From NCBI GenBank assembly GCA_015488875.1, contig WFMX01000109.1, positions 1 to 6,133 on the forward strand: 6,133 nucleotides of DNA, read 5' to 3'. The stretch is from Campylobacterota bacterium (GTDB lineage: Bacteria > Campylobacterota > Campylobacteria > Campylobacterales > Sulfurovaceae). A program made the translations under genes and the position numbers. Shown one piece after another: positions 1 to 4,701 of this stretch (the stretch's first letter is position 1; each line of letters starts with the position of its first letter). Under the pieces are notes generated by a model, which saw only the letters and a program-made list of their open reading frames with translations, had not been told where the DNA came from and did no database searches.

Positions 1-109
1 GTAGAGAATCAATAATAACAAATTATAAGATAATAATCCTATATTTTTAGTAATAGTGGCAGATATTTGGATAAGCTTTTTGAATTTGTATATTTTGGGA
101 AGTCTCCAA
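1..109. other. AT-rich spacer downstream of bioD, no supported gene
   Basis: This spacer is strongly AT-rich. I see no credible coding region; the short plus-strand frame opening at 56 runs into bioD in antisense and has no family features. On the minus strand a TATAAT hexamer at 27-22 could be a -10 element for a gene beyond the left edge, but there is no clear -35. A short TTGG/CCAA hairpin at about 95-109 lies just after the bioD stop and lacks a U-tract, so I do not call a terminator. Confidence 0.4.
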
Positions 110-739
110 CTATCGTATTGTGTCAGATTCTATCAACCCTTCCAAGCTCATCCAATCAGGAAATTTGCTATCATAAAATGGTTTTGTGACCAAGTCGAAG
201 CTATCTATATCTTCATATATATTGACACACCAATCAAAATCTATCTCTCTGCTATCTAGTGCCTCCATGCTCAAAAGTGTGTCGTTGATGGCACCCAAAC
301 GGCTCGGTGCCACCAATATAGCTTTGGCATTTATGATCTTGATGAGATCTATCATCATAAACTTATCGGTTATGGGAACCATCAATCCACCTGCACCCTC
401 TATGATAAGTAGATCACAGAGTTTTGACAGCTCATCTATCTTGTCTATGATTTTGTATATGTCAATGTTGCGATTTGTATCGGCACAAAAAGGTGCGGCG
501 GGTAGGGGAAATGTATATGCAGTGATATCTTTTGGTGATAGTGGTAGAAAATCACTATTGTATAGTTTTGCAGTCGAGAGTAGGGCAACGGCATCTACAG
601 GCATATTGACCACACCTGTCTCTATAGGCTTACATACACCTACTTTGATACCTTTTTGGGAGAGCTTCTCTATGAGTCTCAAAGTAGTGTGAGTTTTGCC
701 TACATTTGTACCTGTAGCAGTGATAAAAAGTTTTTGCAT
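110..739 (-). CDS. bioD: ATP-dependent dethiobiotin synthetase BioD
   Basis: BioD closes the ureido ring of 7,8-diaminopelargonate with CO2 and ATP to give dethiobiotin, the penultimate step of biotin synthesis in the cytosol. The 209-residue product has the family's P-loop architecture: Walker A GTNVGKT at 10-16, the substrate-loop motif KPIETG at 37-42 (Lys37 matches the E. coli catalytic lysine), Asp49 in a DAVAL segment, the second nucleotide/Mg motif EGAGG at 114-118, and a late RLGAIND motif where E. coli has RLGCINH. Length is normal. An in-frame TTG at 745 would add two residues, but AAGGA at 751-747 lies 7 nt before the ATG at 739 and only 1 nt before the TTG, so I choose the ATG. 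It is transcribed divergently from clpS. No other bio gene is in the window. The identification is secure. Confidence 0.96.
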   Translation of the reverse strand: MQKLFITATGTNVGKTHTTLRLIEKLSQKGIKVGVCKPIETGVVNMPVDAVALLSTAKLYNSDFLPLSPKDITAYTFPLPAAPFCADTNRNIDIYKIIDKIDELSKLCDLLIIEGAGGLMVPITDKFMMIDLIKIINAKAILVAPSRLGAINDTLLSMEALDSREIDFDWCVNIYEDIDSFDLVTKPFYDSKFPDWMSLEGLIESDTIR

Positions 740-767
740 TTGCAAATCCTTGAAATTTTTGTATAAT
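740..767 (+). promoter_or_regulatory. Candidate promoter of the clpS-clpA-aat operon
   Basis: A perfect TATAAT lies at 762-767, with TTGCAA at 740-745 in -35 position, 16 nt away. Transcription would begin at about 774 and give a leader of about 120 nt before clpS. It is the best sigma-70-like match between bioD and clpS. The -35 is only a partial match, and it overlaps the first codons of bioD. Confidence 0.5.
747..751 (-). promoter_or_regulatory. bioD ribosome binding site that fixes the start
   Basis: The minus strand reads AAGGA here. Spacing is 7 nt to the ATG at 739 but 1 nt to the upstream in-frame TTG at 745, which favours the ATG and a 209-residue protein. Confidence 0.75.
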
Positions 768-768
768 A
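763..768 (-). promoter_or_regulatory. Candidate -10 element of bioD
   Basis: The minus strand reads TATTAT (with TATATT two bases upstream), 23 nt before the bioD ATG. That would give a short leader of roughly 15-20 nt. No good -35 is visible, which is common for sigma-70 promoters in Campylobacterota. It overlaps the plus-strand -10 candidate. Confidence 0.45.
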
Positions 769-773
769 TAGCT

Positions 774-892
774 AAAAGTTTATTAGAGCAGTTGTAAAAC
801 TATTTGGAATTGGAGACTTTAATCCCGAACGAGATGAGATTCGAGCCATCGGTTCCTAATGTTGCAATGTATCTATCATAAAAAGGATAACC
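774..892 (+). other. clpS 5' leader with hairpin and possible short upstream frame
   Basis: If the TATAAT at 762 is used, this is a 5' leader of about 120 nt. A hairpin is predicted at 827-855: GAAC/GTTC and GATG/CATC stems separated by a GA/G internal bulge, with a 10-nt loop. A weaker upstream hairpin pairs GGAATT (806-811) with AATCCC (821-826) with one mismatch. A frame from TTG 804 (internal ATG at 834) to TAA at 879-881 encodes up to 25 residues ending just before the clpS ribosome binding site, but no good ribosome binding site precedes it. I match it to no known riboswitch or ncRNA. A regulatory role is inference. Confidence 0.3.
883..887 (+). promoter_or_regulatory. clpS ribosome binding site supporting a TTG start
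   Basis: AAGGA lies 5 nt before TTG at 893. The only nearby upstream ATG (867) is in another frame, so this site decides the unusual TTG start. Confidence 0.75.
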
Positions 893-1192
893 TTGCCAAA
901 TACAAGAGAAGATTTTGAAGTGTCACTAGAGACAAGAGAGCCTGAGATGTTCAGAGTACTTTTGCATAATGACGACTATACCAGTATGGATTTTGTAGTT
1001 GAGATACTCATGAGAATATTTCACAAAAATTTAGAAGATGCACAGATGATAATGATAAATATACATGAAAAGGGTAGGGCGGTATGTGGTGTTTATAGCC
1101 ATGAGATAGCAGAGACCAAGGCAGAGCAGGTGAAGCAGCTAGCTAAGCAGAACGAGTTCCCACTACTAGCAACCATAGAAAAGGATGATTGA
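893..1192 (+). CDS. clpS: ATP-dependent Clp protease adaptor protein ClpS
   Basis: ClpS binds proteins bearing N-terminal Leu, Phe, Tyr or Trp and hands them to ClpA for degradation by ClpAP. The 99-residue product starts with a flexible acidic segment (about 1-18) that corresponds to the family's disordered N-terminal extension. The folded core follows with the signature NDDYT at 26-30, whose Asn/Asp line the N-degron pocket. Met32 and His58 (in the segment INIHEKG) align with E. coli gatekeeper Met40 and pocket His66. The AVCGVYSHEIAETK stretch (about 62-75) and the C-terminal PLLATIEKD are also typical. Start is TTG with AAGGA 5 nt upstream. The stop TGA overlaps the clpA ATG by one base, so translation is probably coupled. 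It is the first gene of the operon. Identification is secure. Confidence 0.96.
   Translation: MPNTREDFEVSLETREPEMFRVLLHNDDYTSMDFVVEILMRIFHKNLEDAQMIMINIHEKGRAVCGVYSHEIAETKAEQVKQLAKQNEFPLLATIEKDD
1181..1185 (+). promoter_or_regulatory. clpA ribosome binding site inside the clpS end
   Basis: AAGGA, in the last codons of clpS, lies 6 nt before ATG 1192 and 3 nt before an in-frame TTG at 1189. Spacing favours the ATG and a 728-residue ClpA. Confidence 0.7.
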
Positions 1193-3378
1193 TGATAAGT
1201 ATAGCACTCAACGAAGTATTTAAAAATTCGATGCAATATGCCAAAGAGAATAGCCATGAGTATCTAACTATAGAGCATATATTTTGGTCTATACTCCAGA
1301 GCAACGAGGGACGATATACACTACAGACACTAGATGTAGATCCCGATAAGTTGAGTAGAGAGATAGTGGAGCATATAGAGACTAGTATACCCTCTATAGA
1401 TGAGACTGTAGAGCCATTCGAGACCATGGCACTCTCAAAAGCTATAAATGATATGATGATACAGATACACAGCTCAGGACGCAAAGAGGCATCTATAGGT
1501 GATATGTTGGCATCTATATTTCTACAAGAGAACTCATATGCACTATACCTTATGAAGAAAGAGGGAATAGAGAGAGTTGATATATTGGAAGTGATCTCTC
1601 ACCAAAATATGGATAATATCACTGTAGAAGATAAAAAATCAGAAGAGACTATGCTAGAGCAATTCACTATAGAGCTAGTAGAACTCTCCAAGAGTGGCAA
1701 GATAGATCCAGTCATAGGTAGAGATAGTGAGATAGAGAGGGTGATGCAGACACTATGTCGTAGGAAGAAAAACAATCCACTACTAGTAGGCGAACCAGGT
1801 GTCGGCAAGACAGCCATAGCAGAGGGTTTGGCTCTACAGATATCGGAGGGGAAAGTGCCAGAGGTTTTGAAAGAGTCACAGATATTTGCATTAGACATGG
1901 GGTCACTTGTGGCAGGTACCAAGTATCGTGGGGATTTTGAGAAGAGACTCAAGGGGATACTGACAGAGCTGAAGCAGATAGATAATGCTATCATGTTCAT
2001 AGATGAGATACACACGATGGTGGGAGCAGGAAGTACTAGCGGTGGTAGTATGGATGCTGCCAATATACTCAAGCCAGCACTAGCAAGAGGAGATATCAAG
2101 TGCATAGGGGCTACTACTTTTGCAGAGTATCGCAACTTTTTTGACAAAGATAAGGCTCTATCGCGGAGATTTGCCAAGATAGATGTAGATGAGCCATCTG
2201 TAGAGGATACTATGTTGATACTACAGGGTATCAAACATAAGTATGAGGATTATCACTCTATCAAGTTCAGTGACAAGTCACTCCAGAGGGCGATCGACCT
2301 ATCTGTCAAGTATTTACATGATAAATTTTTGCCCGATAAAGCTATGGATATCATAGATGAGGTGGGGGCTCACTTCATGCTCAGGGCTCAAGAGGGAGTG
2401 ATCATAACACCAAAAGATATAGATGAGAGTGTATCCAAAATGCTCAAACTCCCATCTACTGTGATAGGTCAAGAGGATACAGCAAAGCTAGAGACCCTCA
2501 AGTCCGATCTAGGCTCCAAGATAGTAGGGCAGAAGCAGGCTATCGTAGAGATAGAGAGAGCCATCAAGAGATCATACGCAGGACTCAACAAAGCCAATAC
2601 TCCCATAGGTAGTTTTCTCTTTGTGGGTCCTACAGGGGTAGGTAAGACTGCACTAGCTATGGAGCTAGCCGATACTATGCATGTCCACTTCGAGAGACTC
2701 GATATGAGTGAGTATATGGAGAAGCACTCTATCAGTAGGCTCATAGGCGCACCTCCAGGGTATGTAGGGTTTGAACAGGGCGGACTGCTCACAGATATGA
2801 TAAAAAAACATCCACATACGATACTCCTACTAGATGAGATAGAGAAGGCTCATCCAGATATCATGAATATACTACTCCAAGTGATGGATGGGGCGAAGTT
2901 GACCGACAACAACGGTATGGTGAGTGATTTTAAAAATGTAATACTCATCATGACTTCAAACATAGGTACAAAAGAGGCAAATGTGATGGGCTTCACCAAG
3001 GACAATTCAGGCAAAACAGAAAATGCCCTCAAAGAGTTTTTTACGCCTGAGTTTAGGAACCGTCTGAGTGCAACCGTTCATTTCAATCCGCTATCCATAG
3101 ATGATTTGACTATCATCGTAGGTCATGAAGCGAAGAGACTAAATAGACAGATGAGTGAGAAAAAGATCGAAATCAAACTGACAAAAGGGGCAAAGAGATA
3201 TCTTGCCAAAGAGGGATATGATGAGAGATATGGAGCGAGACATATAGCCAGAGTCATAGATGAGAAGGTGAAAGAGGCTTTGGTGGATGAGATATTGTTT
3301 GGCTCGCTGACCAAGGGTGGCAGTGTAAAGGTGAGTTTCAAAAATGAGAAATTAATATTTAGTTTTCAGGCTAGATAG
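1192..3378 (+). CDS. clpA: ATP-dependent Clp protease ATP-binding subunit ClpA
   Basis: ClpA is the hexameric AAA+ unfoldase that threads substrates into ClpP and receives N-degron proteins from ClpS. The 728-residue protein is close to E. coli length (758). An N-terminal Clp_N repeat domain (about 1-140) is followed by AAA-1, with Walker A GEPGVGKT 200-207, Walker B IMFIDE 267-272, sensor-1 GATT 306-309 and arginine pair Arg325-Arg326. AAA-2 has Walker A GPTGVGKT 479-486, pore loop GYVG about 523-526, Walker B ILLLDE 544-549, EFRNR about 620-624 and sensor-2 GAR 681-683. The ClpP-docking tripeptide that is IGL in E. coli appears as MGF at 599-601. There is no coiled-coil middle domain of the ClpB/ClpC kind, which together with the ClpS neighbour makes ClpA the right subfamily. 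Both ATPase sites look intact. The stop TAG shares its G with the aat GTG. clpP is not in the window. Confidence 0.96.
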   Translation: MISIALNEVFKNSMQYAKENSHEYLTIEHIFWSILQSNEGRYTLQTLDVDPDKLSREIVEHIETSIPSIDETVEPFETMALSKAINDMMIQIHSSGRKEASIGDMLASIFLQENSYALYLMKKEGIERVDILEVISHQNMDNITVEDKKSEETMLEQFTIELVELSKSGKIDPVIGRDSEIERVMQTLCRRKKNNPLLVGEPGVGKTAIAEGLALQISEGKVPEVLKESQIFALDMGSLVAGTKYRGDFEKRLKGILTELKQIDNAIMFIDEIHTMVGAGSTSGGSMDAANILKPALARGDIKCIGATTFAEYRNFFDKDKALSRRFAKIDVDEPSVEDTMLILQGIKHKYEDYHSIKFSDKSLQRAIDLSVKYLHDKFLPDKAMDIIDEVGAHFMLRAQEGVIITPKDIDESVSKMLKLPSTVIGQEDTAKLETLKSDLGSKIVGQKQAIVEIERAIKRSYAGLNKANTPIGSFLFVGPTGVGKTALAMELADTMHVHFERLDMSEYMEKHSISRLIGAPPGYVGFEQGGLLTDMIKKHPHTILLLDEIEKAHPDIMNILLQVMDGAKLTDNNGMVSDFKNVILIMTSNIGTKEANVMGFTKDNSGKTENALKEFFTPEFRNRLSATVHFNPLSIDDLTIIVGHEAKRLNRQMSEKKIEIKLTKGAKRYLAKEGYDERYGARHIARVIDEKVKEALVDEILFGSLTKGGSVKVSFKNEKLIFSFQAR

Positions 3379-4094
3379 TGGCATCTATATTTGATGAGGA
3401 TTGTCTCATACCTCCATTGAGGCAAGATCTCATATTTCCAAATCCACGCTATGCAGCCTCTGAAGGTCTACTAGCTTTTGGTGGTGATCTATCGCCAAAT
3501 CGACTACTCACAGCATACCGCAAAGGTATATTTCCGTGGTATAGTGAAGATGACCCTATACTCTGGTGGTCGCCTGACCCTAGATCTGTGCTATATCCCA
3601 AAGATTTCAAACTCTCCAAATCATTCAGGAGGGTACTGAAAAACGGCGGCTTTACAGTCAAGTTTGACCATGCATTTGAAGAGGTGATAGAGTATTGCAG
3701 TAAAGTACCACGAGAGGGACAGAACGGCACTTGGCTACTAGATGAGATGAGAGAGGCGTATATAGAGCTTCATCACATGGGTTATGCACATAGCGTAGAG
3801 GTCTATTTGGATGACAGGCTGGTGGGTGGACTATATGGTCTATCTATGGGCAAGGCATTTTTTGGCGAATCTATGTTTTCACTCATAAGCAATAGCTCCA
3901 AAGTAGCATTCAAAGCACTCAGTGACACTCTCGATAGTAGGGGATATGACTTTATAGATTGTCAAGTACGCAATGACCACTTGGTAAGTTTGGGTGCTAT
4001 AGATATACCACGAGATATATTTTTGGATGAGTTGGATGATTCGCTAAAAAAATCTAGTGATATTGGCTCATGGAGAGATTGGGAGTGGAGCTAG
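3378..4094 (+). CDS. aat: Leucyl/phenylalanyl-tRNA--protein transferase Aat
   Basis: Aat moves Leu or Phe from aminoacyl-tRNA onto the N-terminal Lys or Arg of proteins, creating the N-degron that ClpS reads. The 238-residue product matches the family's usual length. Hallmarks are GLLAFGGDLSP about 30-40, KGIFPWY 49-55, WWSPDPR 63-69, GTWLLDEMREAY about 117-128, HSVEVY 138-143, GGLYG 150-154, FGESMF 162-167 and DCQVRNDH 194-201, all lined up as in E. coli Aat. The start is GTG, sharing one base with the clpA stop TAG. A weak CAGG lies 7 nt upstream, so translation probably depends on coupling to clpA. No ATG occurs early in the frame. It is the last gene of the operon and is followed by a repeat-rich non-coding region. 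Identification is secure; only the exact start is somewhat uncertain. Confidence 0.95.
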   Translation: MASIFDEDCLIPPLRQDLIFPNPRYAASEGLLAFGGDLSPNRLLTAYRKGIFPWYSEDDPILWWSPDPRSVLYPKDFKLSKSFRRVLKNGGFTVKFDHAFEEVIEYCSKVPREGQNGTWLLDEMREAYIELHHMGYAHSVEVYLDDRLVGGLYGLSMGKAFFGESMFSLISNSSKVAFKALSDTLDSRGYDFIDCQVRNDHLVSLGAIDIPRDIFLDELDDSLKKSSDIGSWRDWEWS

Positions 4095-4095
4095 G

Positions 4096-4138
4096 CTGTC
4101 AAAAATGGCTAGATAAGCCTATATGTTATTTCTTATTT
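4096..4138 (+). repeat. Degenerate direct repeat, copy A
   Basis: This copy matches the segment at 4179-4222 at roughly 80% by eye. Shared blocks are CTGTC, an A-run, AGATAAGC, ATAT and CTTATTT. It begins two bases after the aat stop. Inside it GGCT-AGATA-AGCC forms a 4-bp hairpin followed by a T-rich run, so it might act as a weak terminator of the operon, but the stem is too short to call one. Confidence 0.55.
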
Positions 4139-4178
4139 CAATTATTAAATATGGTGGTAGTGAGGGTCTGGGTGTAGC

Positions 4179-4222
4179 CTGTCGAAAAACAGCCAGATAA
4201 GCTCATATCTCATTCCTTATTT
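4179..4222 (+). repeat. Degenerate direct repeat, copy B
   Basis: This is the second copy of the repeat beginning at 4096, starting 83 bases further on. The GGCT/AGCC hairpin of copy A is not kept; instead CTGT-CGAAAA-ACAG can pair at its start. It ends in CCTTATTTTT. The function is unknown. Confidence 0.55.
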
Positions 4223-4248
4223 TTGGATGGTGAAAATGGTATGGGTCT

Positions 4249-4315
4249 AACAATTAGGGGACATTGGTTTCGTGAGCGAAGCGAACGGAAGCTGTGTCCT
4301 CGTATAGAAATTGTT
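4249..4315 (-). repeat. Hairpin element 1 with outer stem (minus orientation)
   Basis: Read on the minus strand, the core at 4302-4255 runs from CGAGG through the loop CGTTCGCTTCGCTCAC (4287-4272) to CCCCTA. The inner arms are short and imperfect, with GAGGACA pairing TGTCCCC through one wobble. An additional outer stem AACAATT (4249-4255)/AATTGTT (4309-4315) encloses it. The loop matches that of element 3 at 14 of 16 positions. Orientation is opposite to elements 2 and 3. Confidence 0.6.
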
Positions 4316-4319
4316 CGAT

Positions 4320-4342
4320 CTCGGCTGAGATATGTAGCCGAG
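4320..4342 (+). repeat. 7-bp hairpin adjoining element 2
   Basis: CTCGGCT (4320-4326) pairs perfectly with AGCCGAG (4336-4342) across a 9-nt loop. Its right arm overlaps the CCGAGG boundary of hairpin element 2, so the two structures would compete or stack. No U-tract follows, so it is not a standard intrinsic terminator. Confidence 0.55.
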
Positions 4343-4402
4343 GTCTGGTGATTTGTGATGCATTCCGCTACACTCCACACATCACAAATCACCAGACCCC
4401 TA
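4338..4402 (+). repeat. Hairpin element 2 (perfect 19-bp stem)
   Basis: The element is bounded by CCGAGG and CCCCTA. Arms at 4342-4360 and 4380-4398 are perfect 19-bp inverted repeats around a 19-nt loop that contains CATTCCGCT...CTCCAC, a diverged version of the loop in elements 1 and 3. A long, perfect stem in non-coding DNA implies recent origin or selection on pairing. No U-tract follows. Confidence 0.8.
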
Positions 4403-4447
4403 TCGTTCCAAATCACCTTTAGCTCGTTCCCATCCGTCCTCGGCAAC

Positions 4448-4490
4448 GCATGACCCCGACTGTAGCATGACCCCGACTGTAGCATAGCCC
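4448..4490 (+). repeat. 17-bp tandem repeat, two copies plus a partial third
   Basis: The unit GCATGACCCCGACTGTA occurs at 4448-4464 and again at 4465-4481 without change, followed by the partial unit GCATAGCCC at 4482-4490. Identical copies suggest a recent duplication. It lies just inside the left arm of the 200-bp inverted-repeat segment. Confidence 0.85.
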
Positions 4491-4498
4491 TGTTTCAG

Positions 4499-4561
4499 CC
4501 GAGGTCAGATGTTGACTGTTTCATTCGCTTTGCTCACAAAACACTCAACTTCAGACCCCTA
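4499..4561 (+). repeat. Hairpin element 3 (diverged arms, conserved ends and loop)
   Basis: The element is bounded by CCGAGG and CCCCTA like element 2, with loop CATTCGCTTTGCTCAC (4522-4537). The arm at 4503-4521 pairs with about 4538-4557 at 16 of 19 positions. Apart from the terminal GGTC/GACC the arm sequence differs almost entirely from element 2, so pairing rather than sequence is what the copies share. Confidence 0.7.
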
Positions 4562-4638
4562 CCACTCTCTCAAATTCGTTATTTTATTGGCATTACCGAG
4601 GATGGATGGGAACGAGCTACAAATAAATAAACATAATA

Positions 4639-4644
4639 TATAAT
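4639..4644 (+). promoter_or_regulatory. Candidate -10 element of the exported-protein gene
   Basis: TATAAT sits in an AT-rich stretch 57 nt before the ATG at 4702. A start of transcription near 4651 would give a leader of about 50 nt. There is no recognisable -35; the expected position falls in the right arm of the 200-bp inverted-repeat segment. Confidence 0.45.
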
Positions 4645-4653
4645 AAACAAAAA

Positions 4654-4663
4654 GTTAGCTAAC
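4654..4663. promoter_or_regulatory. Perfect 10-bp palindrome GTTAGCTAAC near the start of transcription
   Basis: GTTAGCTAAC lies 9 nt after the candidate -10 element, a position where a repressor could act. A 10-bp palindrome is expected several times by chance in 6 kb, so only its location makes it worth noting. Confidence 0.2.
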
Positions 4664-4689
4664 ATATAAAACAACTACCAACCAAATAC

Positions 4690-4695
4690 AAGGAG
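4690..4695 (+). promoter_or_regulatory. Ribosome binding site of the exported-protein gene
   Basis: AAGGAG lies 6 nt before ATG 4702, the strongest ribosome binding site in the window. It settles the start and therefore the signal peptide. Confidence 0.85.
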
Positions 4696-4701
4696 TCATC
4701 T

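Larger units (their letters stand above)
4420..4619. repeat. 200-bp segment bounded by 24-bp inverted repeats
   Basis: The arm 4420-4443 is the reverse complement of 4596-4619 with one mismatch in 24. Weaker similarity continues a further ~9 nt inward, with mismatches that are mostly transitions. Both arms carry CCGAGG at the inner end and GGGAACGAGCTA at the outer end. Inside lie the 17-bp tandem repeat and hairpin element 3. The layout resembles a non-autonomous miniature inverted-repeat element, but there is no clear target-site duplication next to the arms and no transposase. Mobility is inference. Confidence 0.6.
4095..4701. other. Repeat-rich non-coding region between aat and the exported-protein gene
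   Basis: This 607-bp interval contains, in order, a degenerate 43/44-nt direct repeat, a minus-strand hairpin element, a 7-bp hairpin, a plus-strand hairpin element, a 200-bp inverted-repeat-bounded segment with a 17-bp tandem repeat and a third hairpin element, and then an AT-rich promoter-like stretch. From about 4243 to 4620 it is clearly richer in G+C than both flanks. A 91-codon minus-strand frame (4210-4485) spans it, but its sequence is dictated by the palindromes, so I do not call a gene. No rRNA, tRNA or transposase is visible. Confidence 0.8.

Noticed and set aside
186..692. 168-codon plus-strand open frame opposite bioD
   Set aside because: It lies antisense to bioD, whose motifs are unmistakable; the frame has no recognisable domain and no ribosome binding site worth noting.
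100..819. 10-bp inverted repeat AAGTCTCCAA (100-109) and TTGGAGACTT (810-819) flanking bioD
   Set aside because: Ten bases over 700 bp is expected by chance in a window this size, and nothing else marks bioD as mobile.
827..860. tRNA fragment suggested by the T-loop-like TTCGAGC at 840-846
   Set aside because: The flanking bases do not form a T-stem in the right register, and no matching acceptor or anticodon arms exist nearby.
4244..4320. Integron attC-like site (GTCTAAC followed by AATT and a hairpin)
   Set aside because: GTCTAAC fits the RYYYAAC box, but the opposite end reads GTTCGAT, which breaks the GTTRRRY box. There is no integrase and no cassette-like gene, and the hairpin is better explained as a member of the local repeat family.
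4322..4402. Intrinsic terminator for the clpS-clpA-aat operon
   Set aside because: The stems are strong but none is followed by a U-tract, so I report them as repeats rather than terminators.
4210..4485. 91-codon minus-strand open frame across the hairpin elements
   Set aside because: Its residues follow directly from palindromic repeat DNA, it has no family features, and it lies antisense within non-coding structure. It is more likely a by-product of repeats than a gene.
4338..4561. CRISPR array
   Set aside because: Spacing and unit length are irregular, one copy is inverted, and the variable parts are self-complementary arms rather than spacers. No cas gene is present.
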